Shown: positions 53,996-62,473 of the stretch, one piece after another | Layout of the letters: each line of letters starts with the position of its first letter | Position numbering within the stretch: the first letter of the stretch is position 1 | NCBI RefSeq assembly: GCF_025639885.1 | Contig: NZ_CP106738.1 | Coordinates: 1,364,001-1,428,000, forward strand | DNA from: Roseovarius pelagicus | GTDB taxonomy: Bacteria > Pseudomonadota > Alphaproteobacteria > Rhodobacterales > Rhodobacteraceae | Reading direction: 5' to 3' | DNA: 64,000 bases | Notes under the pieces: model-generated | The model's input: the letters and a program-made list of their open reading frames with translations, nothing else | Told to the model about the DNA's origin: nothing | Databases searched by the model: none | Translations under genes and position numbers: made by a program

Positions 53996-56190
53996 CGTTG
54001 CCCCCCACGTAGCCTTAGTGCGTTCAGCGAAACCGTGATCGAACTGGTGGACATTGCCAGCGCCGCGATCAGTGGCGTCGCCAGTCCCGCCACCGCCAAC
54101 GGCACCGCGATGATGTTATAGAGCGTGGCAATGCGGAAATTCTCGCGAATACGTTTGGTGGCGGACTTGGCGATTGTGCACGCCTCCGCCAAAACACTCA
54201 GATCCGATCCCAGCAATACCATGTCCGACGCCACACGCGCCGCATCCAGCGCGCTGGCGGGCGAGATCGACACATGCGCTGCCGCCAACGCAGCGGTATC
54301 GTTCAGACCGTCCCCGACCATCAGCACGTGCGCGCCGGACGCGCGCAATTCCTCGACCCTTGCAGCCTTGTCCGCAGGGAGTGTTTCGGCCATCCAACGG
54401 GTGATGCCCAATTTTTCGGCCATCGCTTCGACGCTGGGCGCACTGTCGCCCGAGAACAGGTACACCTTGAAGCCACGTGCTATGAACTGCGCGACCGTCT
54501 CTGCCGCGCCGTCCCGCAACCGATCCTCGAATGGCAGCGCGACCGGCGCATCCTCTCCCACTTGCAGGTAGCTTGCTGTCACCGCCAGCGGCGCGGCTCC
54601 GACCCAGGAGGCACGCCCCAGCCGGACCGTTTGCCCCTTCCAGACGCCCTTGGCCCCGTATCCCGGCACCTCCGTGATCTCACTCACCGATGCGGGCGTT
54701 ATCTCCGCCGCCTGTCCCGCTTCCACGATCGCCCGCGACAGCGGATGCGATGACCCCAGCGCCAACGCCATAGCGATGCCTGCCTCGCGGTCGCCCAGCG
54801 CATCCAGCCCGGTCAGAGCCGGCGTGCCTGTGGTTAGAGTGCCGGTCTTGTCAAACACCACGGTATCGACCTCTGCCAACCGTTCCAGCGCCGTGGCGTG
54901 TTTGATCAGCATGCCCCGCCGAAACAGCCGCCCGCTGGCCGCTGTCGTCACCGCCGGCACCGCTAGGCCCAACGCGCAGGGGCAGGTGATAATCAGAACC
55001 GCCGCTGCGATGTTGATCGCGGTGCGCATGTCATAGGTCGCTAGATACCAGCCCAGAAACGCCAGCGCCGACAGGATATGTACACCCGGCGCGTATAGCT
55101 TGGCCGCCCGGTCCGCCAGTGAGGTGTAATTGGCGCGTCCGGCCTCGGCCACGGCCACCAGATCAGCCATGCGGTGCAGCGACGTGTCGCGCCCTACCGC
55201 CGTGGCGCGGATGGTCAACGGTCCGGTCAAGTTCATCTCGCCCGCTGATACCGTCTGCCCCGGCCCGGCAAAGACCGGCAGCGTCTCGCCCGTCAGCAGC
55301 GCGCGATCCAGTTCGGACACACCATCAGTGATCTCACCATCGACCGGCAGTCGTCCGCCGGGACGCACCACGACCCGATCACCCACCCGCAACTGCGCGA
55401 TCGGTACCTCGCGTTCGGTTCCGCCCTCGGATAGCCATGCGCGCGGCACTTCGAGTGCGGTCAACTCTTCGGCGGCAGAGCGTGCAATCGCGCGTGTACG
55501 ATGATCCAGATAGCGCCCCGCCAGCAGGAAGAATGTCAATGTCAGCGCGGCGTCAAAATAGGCGTGTTCACCACGCAATGCGGTTTCCCACAGCGATGTG
55601 CCGACGGCCAGCAGGATGGCCAGCGTGATCGGGACATCCATGTTCAACTGCCCCGCCCGCAGCGCGCGCCACGCATTGCGGAAAAACGGCTGCCCGGCAA
55701 AGACGATGGCGGGCAATGCGATCGCCGCCGATATCCAATGGAACAGGTCGCGTGTCGCATCCGTCGCCCCGGACCAGACCGCGACTGACAGCAGCATGAC
55801 ATTCATGCTGGCAAACCCCGCAACCGCCAACCGCATCAACAGCTCACGCCCTGCCCGATCCGCCGCCGTGGCACTCAGCGCGCTTGGGTCCAGTTCATGC
55901 GCCTCATAGCCCAGCGCAGTCACTGCCGCGATCATATCTGCCGCAGTTATGTCCGGCGCAGCATCAATGGTAGCGCGCTTCAGGGTCAGGTTCACGCGCG
56001 CAGTCTTGACCCCGTCATGCGCGGCCAGCCCTGCCTCGATCCGTGCAATACAGGCGGCACAGTGGATCGTCGGCAGAGACAAGACGATCTCGCCGGTCCG
56101 TGGTTCTGATGCGCCCGCCAGTTCCAACGCCGCCGGTGCGGCAGCGCAGGCCGGGCAGGCCGAGGCCGGAGGGCGCAGCACGGCGGTCAT
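53992..56190 (-). CDS. ccoI: Copper P1B-ATPase CcoI (cbb3 oxidase assembly)
   Basis: The 732-residue P-type ATPase exports or delivers copper for the binuclear centre of cbb3 oxidase. The N-terminal domain carries SACPAC and IHCAAC metal sites; the ion-binding TCPCALG (CPC) in TM6, phosphorylation DKTGTLTTG and hinge GDGLNDTAALA are present. Eight spans are expected. It overlaps ccoH and ccoS by 4 bases each, so translation is coupled. Confidence 0.95.
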   Translation of the reverse strand: MTAVLRPPASACPACAAAPAALELAGASEPRTGEIVLSLPTIHCAACIARIEAGLAAHDGVKTARVNLTLKRATIDAAPDITAADMIAAVTALGYEAHELDPSALSATAADRAGRELLMRLAVAGFASMNVMLLSVAVWSGATDATRDLFHWISAAIALPAIVFAGQPFFRNAWRALRAGQLNMDVPITLAILLAVGTSLWETALRGEHAYFDAALTLTFFLLAGRYLDHRTRAIARSAAEELTALEVPRAWLSEGGTEREVPIAQLRVGDRVVVRPGGRLPVDGEITDGVSELDRALLTGETLPVFAGPGQTVSAGEMNLTGPLTIRATAVGRDTSLHRMADLVAVAEAGRANYTSLADRAAKLYAPGVHILSALAFLGWYLATYDMRTAINIAAAVLIITCPCALGLAVPAVTTAASGRLFRRGMLIKHATALERLAEVDTVVFDKTGTLTTGTPALTGLDALGDREAGIAMALALGSSHPLSRAIVEAGQAAEITPASVSEITEVPGYGAKGVWKGQTVRLGRASWVGAAPLAVTASYLQVGEDAPVALPFEDRLRDGAAETVAQFIARGFKVYLFSGDSAPSVEAMAEKLGITRWMAETLPADKAARVEELRASGAHVLMVGDGLNDTAALAAAHVSISPASALDAARVASDMVLLGSDLSVLAEACTIAKSATKRIRENFRIATLYNIIAVPLAVAGLATPLIAALAMSTSSITVSLNALRLRGGQR

Positions 56191-56672
56191 TTCTTGATCA
56201 GAACGACGCGCTGACGAAACTCGGTGCCGTCCGCAGCAGTGGCCACCATGCGAATGTTCCAGTTGCCAGCACCTAATGCCACAGGGGCAGTATAAGCCTG
56301 CCCATCATAGGTAAAATCCGGCGCCATATCGTCGCGTACATTCGTCGCACGGCCCAGCACCGCATCCAGCGATGCGACCTCTACCGATGTTCCGTCCTGC
56401 CCGGTGATGGACAATGTCAGCAGGCCGGCATGATGCGACGCCGCAACGTGCCACCCTAACGACTGTTGCGCCGCGCGACGTTCATCGAACTCTTGGCTGG
56501 CTATGTAGGAATTCTTAACCTCGAGGCCCGGAAATGTGCGGACCGCGTTGTAAGCCAGCAATAAATTTACGGCGATGATCACACCGAACGCCGCGACAAA
56601 GCCGACCAGCACGTGACGACCGGTGATTTGCCGCACCGTGGGGGACTGATCGGCATCCATCTGTTCGTTCAT
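56187..56672 (-). CDS. ccoH: Cytochrome cbb3 oxidase maturation protein CcoH (FixH)
   Basis: The 161-residue protein has one span (about 18-45) and a periplasmic FixH domain ending NWNIRMVATAADGTEFRQRV. It supports cbb3 assembly together with CcoI. The start at 56672 (MNEQMDADQ) is in the family position. It starts four bases after the ccoG fragment. Confidence 0.9.
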   Translation of the reverse strand: MNEQMDADQSPTVRQITGRHVLVGFVAAFGVIIAVNLLLAYNAVRTFPGLEVKNSYIASQEFDERRAAQQSLGWHVAASHHAGLLTLSITGQDGTSVEVASLDAVLGRATNVRDDMAPDFTYDGQAYTAPVALGAGNWNIRMVATAADGTEFRQRVVLIKK

Positions 56673-56676
56673 GACA

Positions 56677-56956
56677 CTACTCTGCCTTCCCGTTGAAAAC
56701 GGTTCCCTTACTGGCCCGTTCGCCATTCGCCGTATCCTCGACCCAGAGCCGCACATCGGTGCGTGCGCTCTGTGCAGCCTGCGACCCGGCAGGGGCCTCC
56801 AGATAGACACGCTGGTTGGTCGTGTCATCCGCCGGCACGACCAGTGTATCACCCTCAATGCCTTCCAGCGACAGACGAATCGCGGGATCGCCCTTGACCG
56901 TCAGGACAAACGGTCGCGCCTCTCCATGCTTGTTCAGCAGCCGCACTTCGTAGGTG
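56677..56956 (-). pseudogene. ccoG: Detached C-terminal domain of CcoG
   Basis: Read in another frame, this stretch encodes RNTYEVRLLNKHGEARPFVL ... LEAPAGSQAAQS ... VFNGKAE, the Ig-like C-terminal domain that follows the ferredoxin domain in CcoG/FixG proteins. It joins the upstream frame perfectly if one base is removed at 56962. It ends four bases before the ccoH start. It may be a sequencing error or a real truncation. Confidence 0.85.
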
Positions 56957-58234
56957 TTACGAGATCGTGCCGTCCGACATAGTGACAAAGGTCGGGTTGC
57001 GCACCGGCGCCACAGTCATCTCGATCTCAGCACGGATAAAGAGCGCAAAGATCAGGCCGATGCCCACCAGCGCCCAGAGCGAGGTATAGAGGATCGTCCG
57101 GGGCCGCAGGATATGCTTGATAATCGGACGAGGTGCCATACCCGCACGTTCATTCTGCTCATCCGTCAGCGCCATATAGTCAATCAGGCCGCGGGGTTTG
57201 CCGATCTTGGCCATGATGTCATCACAGGCGTCAATACACAGCGCACAGGTGATACATTCCATCTGCTGACCATCGCGAATGTCGATGCCCATCGGACAAA
57301 CATTGACACAGGCCATGCAGTCGATGCAGTCGCCCGGTTCGTCCTGCGCCGCCGCCGCGCCGAGATCGTTGAGCGGCACACCGGGATAGGGCGTGGGTGC
57401 ATATTTTGCCGCCCCCGGCCCTGCGGCACGCGACGTTGCTTCGGCCGCAGCTGCCTTTGCCGCATCCCTGCGGCGCACGTTGCTCTTGCCGCGCGGTTCA
57501 CCGCGCCACTCGCGATAGGCAACAGTAAGCGTGTCCTCGTCCAGCATCGCCGCCTGAATGCGCGGCCACGGGCAGGCATAGATGCAAATCTGCTCACGCG
57601 CGAAACCGCCAAAGACAAATGTCGTCGCAGTCAGGATCGCCACAGTCGTGTAGGCTATGGGATGCGCGTTCAGGGTGAAGAGATCGACAAACAAGGTCGG
57701 CGCATCGGCGAAGTAAAAGACCCACGCGCCCCCGGTGGCACCGGCGATCACCAGCCATGTAATCCACTTGGTTAACCGCAGTCGGGCCTTGCGCAAGTCC
57801 CATTTCTTTTGCCTGTGCAGCCGCAGCCGAGCATTCCTGTCGCCTTCGATCCAGCGCTCCACCAGAATGAAAAGATCCGTCCACACTGTCTGTGGGCAGG
57901 CATAGCCACACCAGACCCGTCCCAGCGCAGAGGTAAACAGAAACAGGCCCAGCCCTGCCATCACCAGCAGACCGGCAACGAAATAGAACTCATGCGGCCA
58001 GATTTCGATCCAGAAGAAATAGAACCGCCGGTTTGCCAGATCAATCAGCACCGCCTGATCCGGCAGGTTCGGCCCACGATCCCAGCGCAGCCATGGCGTC
58101 AGGTAATAGATACCCAGCGCAACCACCATGATCCCCCATTTGAGGTTTCGAAACTTGCCATAGACTTTCTTGGGGAAAATCGGCTCTTGGGCGGCATATA
58201 GGCTAGGCGGTGTGTCTTTGACGGAATCGGCCAC
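56957..58234 (-). CDS. ccoG: CcoG ferredoxin-like cbb3 assembly protein, truncated by a frameshift
   Basis: The 425-residue reading frame has a GTG start (58234, after GGAG), four to five membrane spans and two [4Fe-4S] motifs, CIDCMACVNVCP and CITCALCIDAC, plus CGYACP and CIYACP. These are the CcoG/FixG/RdxB domains that reduce copper for oxidase assembly. The frame ends abruptly after MSDGTIS because of one extra base (A at 56962 on the plus strand); the family Ig-like C-terminal domain continues in the next frame (56677-56956). Without the base the product would be about 518 residues, the usual length. Confidence 0.88.
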   Translation of the reverse strand: MADSVKDTPPSLYAAQEPIFPKKVYGKFRNLKWGIMVVALGIYYLTPWLRWDRGPNLPDQAVLIDLANRRFYFFWIEIWPHEFYFVAGLLVMAGLGLFLFTSALGRVWCGYACPQTVWTDLFILVERWIEGDRNARLRLHRQKKWDLRKARLRLTKWITWLVIAGATGGAWVFYFADAPTLFVDLFTLNAHPIAYTTVAILTATTFVFGGFAREQICIYACPWPRIQAAMLDEDTLTVAYREWRGEPRGKSNVRRRDAAKAAAAEATSRAAGPGAAKYAPTPYPGVPLNDLGAAAAQDEPGDCIDCMACVNVCPMGIDIRDGQQMECITCALCIDACDDIMAKIGKPRGLIDYMALTDEQNERAGMAPRPIIKHILRPRTILYTSLWALVGIGLIFALFIRAEIEMTVAPVRNPTFVTMSDGTIS

Positions 58235-58299
58235 GGGGAATCACTCCGATCTTGCGGCTATTTCTGAGTCACTTGTTGCAGCACACGCGCCAAGCAACT

Positions 58300-58313
58300 T
58301 TGACCTGCATCAA
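58300..58313. promoter_or_regulatory. FnrL/FNR-type box upstream of ccoG
   Basis: TTGAC-CTGC-ATCAA matches the FNR consensus TTGAT-N4-ATCAA with one mismatch (C for T), 65 bases upstream of the ccoG start. Control of cbb3 genes by FnrL in low oxygen is known in Rhodobacter. Confidence 0.75.
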
Positions 58314-58364
58314 TTTCCGAGTCTGAGAGTGATATTTATCAGAGTCAAACCGACATCTTGTCGC

Positions 58365-59276
58365 TCAACCGTGCAAACCCACGTCGTGACCGATCTCCAG
58401 CGCCCCGTCGTCACGATGGCGCCGCAACCAGCGGACAAAGGTTCTGGCGGGTGGGCGCATCACGCCGGGGCGCGTGACGATGAAGTAACCGGTATCGCCC
58501 TTGTCGCGAAAGAGGATGCGCAGCGTACCGGCGGCCACATCGCGCTCCACCCATTTGGCCGTCAACACGGCGATCCCCTGCCCGTCGCGTGCGCCCTCCA
58601 GCATCAGGTTACCGGGCAACATCGTCACCGACTTCGCGCGCCCCTCTGTCACTCCCGCGCTATAGAGCCAATCCTGCGCTTGCAGTGCTTCCAATTCGTC
58701 CAACCACGGAAACTCCAGCAGATCGCTGGCCCGCTCGAACACCCGGTCCCCCACCAGAGACGGTGCCGCCACCACGACGATATCCGTAGGCACCAACAGC
58801 TCGGCATCCAGTCCGGACCAGACACCCTTGCCAAATCGCACCCCAAGGTCGATTCCGCCGGGCGTCGGATCGGCCCGCACCGGTGACGGATTGACCATCA
58901 GATCAATCCCCGGATGCCGGGTCTGAAAGTCGCGCAAGCGCGGCATCAGCCAGTTGGCGGCAAATTGCGGCGTGGTGGACACCTGTAAAGGCCGTTCCGC
59001 ATCTGCACCTGTTAGTTGCGCCACGGTTTGCGCGATGACGCCGAACCCGTCGGCCAGCGATACCGCCAGCGCCTCACCCTCGGCAGTCAGGGCCAGTGCG
59101 CGACCGGATCGATCCACCAGCGCCAGCCCGATATGTGATTCTAGAGCCTTAACTTGCTGGCTTATCGCCGCATGGCTGACATTCAGTCGCGCCCCTGCCG
59201 CACTGGCTGATCCGGCTTCTGCCAATGCTGCAAAAGCGCGCAGTGCCGTAAGAGGAGGAAGAGAGTGCCAGTCCAT
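58365..59276 (-). CDS. LysR-family transcriptional regulator (GcvA-like)
   Basis: The 303-residue protein has an N-terminal winged helix (SASAAGARLNVSHAAISQQVKAL, about 23-45) and a periplasmic-binding-protein-like effector domain; the QQV after the recognition helix and the LPPLTALRAF start resemble the GcvA group. It is divergent from a small ORF at 59378; a dyad lies between. Its effector is not predictable. Confidence 0.9.
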   Translation of the reverse strand: MDWHSLPPLTALRAFAALAEAGSASAAGARLNVSHAAISQQVKALESHIGLALVDRSGRALALTAEGEALAVSLADGFGVIAQTVAQLTGADAERPLQVSTTPQFAANWLMPRLRDFQTRHPGIDLMVNPSPVRADPTPGGIDLGVRFGKGVWSGLDAELLVPTDIVVVAAPSLVGDRVFERASDLLEFPWLDELEALQAQDWLYSAGVTEGRAKSVTMLPGNLMLEGARDGQGIAVLTAKWVERDVAAGTLRILFRDKGDTGYFIVTRPGVMRPPARTFVRWLRRHRDDGALEIGHDVGLHG

Positions 59277-59284
59277 TATGTTAG

Positions 59285-59305
59285 ATTTCCTTACACGTTG
59301 GAAAT
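59285..59305. promoter_or_regulatory. Candidate LysR operator
   Basis: ATTTCC-N9-GGAAAT (59285-59290 and 59300-59305) is a perfect 6+9+6 inverted repeat with the T-N11-A-like layout of LysR boxes. It starts 8 bases upstream of the LysR ATG and may regulate both divergent genes. Confidence 0.5.
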
Positions 59306-59377
59306 GTTCCTGTGTGGCATCATGGCAGGGTTCGTCCCATATTCAAGTCATCAACAGCGCAGCGGAAAGGACATCCC

Positions 59378-59515
59378 ATGCTGAATATCTTCGCAAACTC
59401 CTTTTTGACCGCAACCCGGTCGGAACCCGTCAACCACTGGGGCGATCGCCAACGCTTCGATGCCCGCAAAGACGCAGAGATCGAAGCACACACAGTCGCG
59501 CGTCGTCGTGATTGA
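59378..59515 (+). CDS. Small protein divergent from the LysR gene
   Basis: This 45-residue frame (MLNIFANSFLTATRSEPVNH ...) has a GAAAGGA ribosome site 7 bases upstream and a basic C-terminus. No family is recognised. Translation is supported by the ribosome site and by the terminator at 59631, but not proven. Confidence 0.5.
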   Translation: MLNIFANSFLTATRSEPVNHWGDRQRFDARKDAEIEAHTVARRRD

Positions 59516-59630
59516 TCCCGCAACCCGGCGGGCATGTGTCAGGACCGGCGGTCTCTCCCGCCGCTGGCCCTGGCGCGGCCAACGCTGGGCACGCCCGATA
59601 TCGGATGACGCACGCCGGTAGACACAAGAA

Positions 59631-59657
59631 GGCTCAGCACCCCAGTGCTGAGCCTTT
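59631..59657. terminator. Strong hairpin terminator
   Basis: GGCTCAGCAC-CCCA-GTGCTGAGCC is a perfect 10-bp stem with a 4-base loop, followed by TTT on the plus strand and TTCTT on the minus strand. It lies between the small ORF and the convergent quinone reductase gene, so it probably works in both directions. Confidence 0.75.
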
Positions 59658-59717
59658 GGCGTGATACGGATACCGCATCCAGTTGAAGCGATCACAGAGG
59701 CGAACCCGTATGCACCC

Positions 59718-60323
59718 TCAAACGGCCTCCTCATCTGATGTTGGTCGCGCCAGGGTCCGGCCAACCTGATAGCTTCTTTCCAACAGGGATTGCCGCCTCT
59801 TTGCTGACCCCGTCGCGCCGTGGAGAACCTCGAGCCGGCGCGGGGAAAGCCCGAAATAGCCAAATGTTCCTTTTATCCACGCGGTGTCCAATGCGGCGCT
59901 ATAACCCGCATCCGCCATTTCGTCCGACCGCGCACCGGCAGGTATCAACAGAACACCGGAGCGGGATCGTTGAAGGGATCGTTCCGGGTCATCCAGCTGA
60001 TCGTAGGCCCATCCCCACGACCACACACGATCAACCCAGCCCTTCATCATGGACGGCATGCCCCACCAGAACAGCGGAAAAACAAGACATATCGCATCAG
60101 CACGCGCGATCCGCTCCTGCTCTTTCGCCACATCTGCCACTGCGGTTGCACCGCTATCTGCTGCAATATCTGCCAGCGACCAACGCGGATCGAAACCTTC
60201 TGCGTGCAGATCGGCAAGCTCGACCGAATGACCCGCCGATTCAGCGCCATCCATGAATTTTCGGGCAACAGCCGCGCTAAAAGAGGATGGGTCAGGGTGA
60301 TCGAGAACAGTCAAGACATGCAT
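59718..60323 (-). CDS. NAD(P)H quinone oxidoreductase (flavodoxin-like, KefF/MdaB type)
   Basis: The 201-residue protein has the flavodoxin-like fold of the MdaB/KefF/NQO group; LTVLDHPDPSSFSAAVARKF begins the fold and FPLFWWGMPSMMKGWVDRV is the conserved quinone/flavin region. It probably makes two-electron reductions of quinones and protects from redox cycling. The start at 60323 is preferred over 60380. A SoxR-like promoter lies upstream at 60435-60465. The 3' end runs into a bidirectional terminator. Confidence 0.85.
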   Translation of the reverse strand: MHVLTVLDHPDPSSFSAAVARKFMDGAESAGHSVELADLHAEGFDPRWSLADIAADSGATAVADVAKEQERIARADAICLVFPLFWWGMPSMMKGWVDRVWSWGWAYDQLDDPERSLQRSRSGVLLIPAGARSDEMADAGYSAALDTAWIKGTFGYFGLSPRRLEVLHGATGSAKRRQSLLERSYQVGRTLARPTSDEEAV

Positions 60324-60646
60324 AAACAAATTCCATAAAAATGACTGCGCCGCGTACAGGCAAGGTATCATATTCGCCAAGTGAGATTGATCTCTCGGCG
60401 CGGCAAAGAATCCCTCTGATCCTTGTCAAAAGTGTTTCTAAAGGTTCAAGGTAACTTGAGGTCAAGAAGAATTGTGTCACATCGCGCTGTCAACATTCGA
60501 CCGAGACGTGGTTCTTGCACTGAGAATTTTCTTGTGTTGCGAGAAAATTGGCATCGACCCTCCCGGAAACGCGCGAACAGGACGGGAGGTCGATGCCTCC
60601 CCGCGGGCCGAGAACGGCCTGCGGGTATCTTGGTGTTCGGGTGTGG
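60324..60646. promoter_or_regulatory. Quinone reductase promoter region with SoxR-like operator
   Basis: The 323-base gap contains no gene. On the minus strand a -35 TTGACC (60465-60460), a 19-bp spacer and a -10 TAGAAA (60440-60435) form a MerR-type promoter. Its dyad (60443-60462, ACCTCAAGTTACCTTGAACC on the minus strand) matches the SoxR consensus ACCTCAAGTTAACTTGAGGT at 16 of 20 bases. A GC-rich hairpin (60601-60625) follows ccoP and could help end its transcription. Confidence 0.65.
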
Positions 60647-61513
60647 CTACTCGCCGCCGCCCAACTGATGAACATAGGCTGCGACTGCGCGCACTTCGGC
60701 CTCGGTCAGGCGCTGGTTCCACGATGGCATGACGCCATAACGGCTGTAGGTCACTGTCGCCTTCACCGCGTCATAATCCCCACCATAGAGCCAGATCGCG
60801 TCTTTCAGGTTTGGCGCGCCTTGGGTTTGGTCGCCCGACGCATCCTCGGCGTGACACGCCGTGCAGTTGTCGACAAAGACGGTCTCGCCCGCACTTACTA
60901 GACTTGCATCTTTTGGCGTGCCGGACAGAGACATCACATAGTTGACGACTTGCTCGATCTCTGCACGTTCCAGAATGTCGCCAAAGGCAGGCATCTCTGA
61001 ATACCGCGCATCGTCATCCTCTTCGTTGCGGATACCATGCGCAATCGTGGTATGAATCGCCTCGATGTCGCCCCCCCACAGCCAATCGTTGTCCAGCAGG
61101 TTGGGATACCCCTTGGCCCCTGCCGCGCCAGAACCGTGGCATTGCGCGCACCACGTCTTGAACACCGCCGCGCCTGCCTTTGACGCATAGTTGTTCAACT
61201 CCGGGTCTTCCGCGAGACGCGTCAGGTCGACCGCAGCCAGCTGTGCCCAGTTTTCGGCGTTGGCTTCTTCGACGCGGGCGATTTCGGTGATCACGTCGCC
61301 GCGTGTCGACCAGCCCAGAACCCCGGCAGTGGCCCCATTGATCATCGGCCATGCCGGGTAGGCGATGACATAACCGATCCCCCAGATGATCGTGGCGTAA
61401 AAGGACCACAGCCACCAGCGCGGCATGGGATTATCAAATTCCTCGATCCCATCCCATGAATGGCCGGTGGTGTTGGGATCATCGTCCAGCTTTTTAGGTG
61501 TTTTCTTGGCCAT
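60647..61513 (-). CDS. ccoP: Cytochrome cbb3 oxidase diheme subunit CcoP
   Basis: The 288-residue subunit has one membrane span (about 34-56) and two c-type heme sites, CAQCHG (about 123) and CTACHAED (about 220), each with a downstream Met-rich region for the axial ligand (EMPAFGD, VMPSWNQ). It passes electrons from cytochrome c to CcoO and then to CcoN. It is the last gene of the ccoNOQP set. Confidence 0.96.
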   Translation of the reverse strand: MAKKTPKKLDDDPNTTGHSWDGIEEFDNPMPRWWLWSFYATIIWGIGYVIAYPAWPMINGATAGVLGWSTRGDVITEIARVEEANAENWAQLAAVDLTRLAEDPELNNYASKAGAAVFKTWCAQCHGSGAAGAKGYPNLLDNDWLWGGDIEAIHTTIAHGIRNEEDDDARYSEMPAFGDILERAEIEQVVNYVMSLSGTPKDASLVSAGETVFVDNCTACHAEDASGDQTQGAPNLKDAIWLYGGDYDAVKATVTYSRYGVMPSWNQRLTEAEVRAVAAYVHQLGGGE

Positions 61514-61517
61514 GATC

Positions 61518-61715
61518 TCAGCCCTCCTTGGTATCGGCCCCGACGCGGCGCGGCGCGGGCTTATCTTCGTGGCGGAAGGGGATATTGCGTTGGTCTTCGT
61601 AGCTCTTTGTGCCGCCCGGCCGGAAGACCCACAGGATCATGCCGACAAAGAAGATAAAAAGCGCCAGAAGCATCCAGCTATCGGCAAATTCCCTGAGTAG
61701 CGAATAGGTGTCCAT
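61518..61715 (-). CDS. ccoQ: Cytochrome cbb3 oxidase small subunit CcoQ
   Basis: The 65-residue protein has one N-terminal membrane span (about 12-31) with a [19 protein letters not shown] region characteristic of CcoQ. It stabilises the CcoNOP complex. It lies between ccoO (14 bases) and ccoP (4 bases). Confidence 0.93.
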   Translation of the reverse strand: MDTYSLLREFADSWMLLALFIFFVGMILWVFRPGGTKSYEDQRNIPFRHEDKPAPRRVGADTKEG

Positions 61716-61729
61716 ATCGCGATCCTCCC

Positions 61730-62455
61730 TCAGCGGCTGGCGTCAGGGGTGAAGGTCGAGAAATCGACCAGCGTGCCCAGCATTTGCAGATAGGCGATCA
61801 GCGCATCCATCTCGGAAATGCCCGCCTGTCCGTCGAAGTTACGCACCTGTGCGCCCGGATACCTCTCCACCATCGCGTCATAATCGCCGAACGGGTCGAT
61901 CTGCACCTTGAAATCGGCCGCTGCGTTTTCGATCATCTCGTCGGTGTATGGCACCCCAACCAGCTTGTGCGTTTTCAGCAGATCGCCGATATACGTCGGC
62001 TCAATCATCGCCTTTTCAAGGTAGCCATAGGTCGGCATGATCGATTCCGGCACGACCGATTGCGGGTTGCGCAGGTGGTCCAGATGCCACTCGTCCGAAT
62101 AACGCCCCCCGACACGCGCCAGATCAGGTCCCGTGCGCTTGGAACCCCATTGGAACGGGTGGTCGTACTTGCTCTCTGCGGCCAGCGAATAGTGCCCATA
62201 ACGTTCGACCTCGTCGCGCATCGGACGGATCATCTGACTGTGGCAGGTGTAGCAGCCTTCGCGCACGTAGATGTCGCGCCCGGTCAGCTCCAGCGGGGTG
62301 TAGGGGCGCATGCCCTCTACGTCCTCGATGGTGTTTTCCAGCCAGAAAAGCGGAGCGATCTGCACGATGCCCCCAATCGTGACCACGAGGAAGGCAAAGA
62401 TTGCCAGCAGCGTCACGTTTTTTTCGAGGATTGCGTGTTTGTCCAAGATTGCCAT
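61730..62455 (-). CDS. ccoO: Cytochrome cbb3 oxidase monoheme subunit CcoO
   Basis: The 241-residue subunit has an N-terminal span (about 14-35) and one heme site, GCYTCHSQ (about 66), with methionine-containing [10 protein letters not shown] downstream. It mediates electron transfer from CcoP to CcoN. The gap of 18 bases to ccoN includes GGGACCG-like ribosome site sequence. Confidence 0.95.
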   Translation of the reverse strand: MAILDKHAILEKNVTLLAIFAFLVVTIGGIVQIAPLFWLENTIEDVEGMRPYTPLELTGRDIYVREGCYTCHSQMIRPMRDEVERYGHYSLAAESKYDHPFQWGSKRTGPDLARVGGRYSDEWHLDHLRNPQSVVPESIMPTYGYLEKAMIEPTYIGDLLKTHKLVGVPYTDEMIENAAADFKVQIDPFGDYDAMVERYPGAQVRNFDGQAGISEMDALIAYLQMLGTLVDFSTFTPDASR

Positions 62456-62473
62456 TTAACCGGTCCCTCTCTC

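Noticed and set aside
60472..60732. Plus-strand frames in the quinone reductase-ccoP gap
   Set aside because: They overlap the CcoP C-terminus or lack ribosome sites and known domains.
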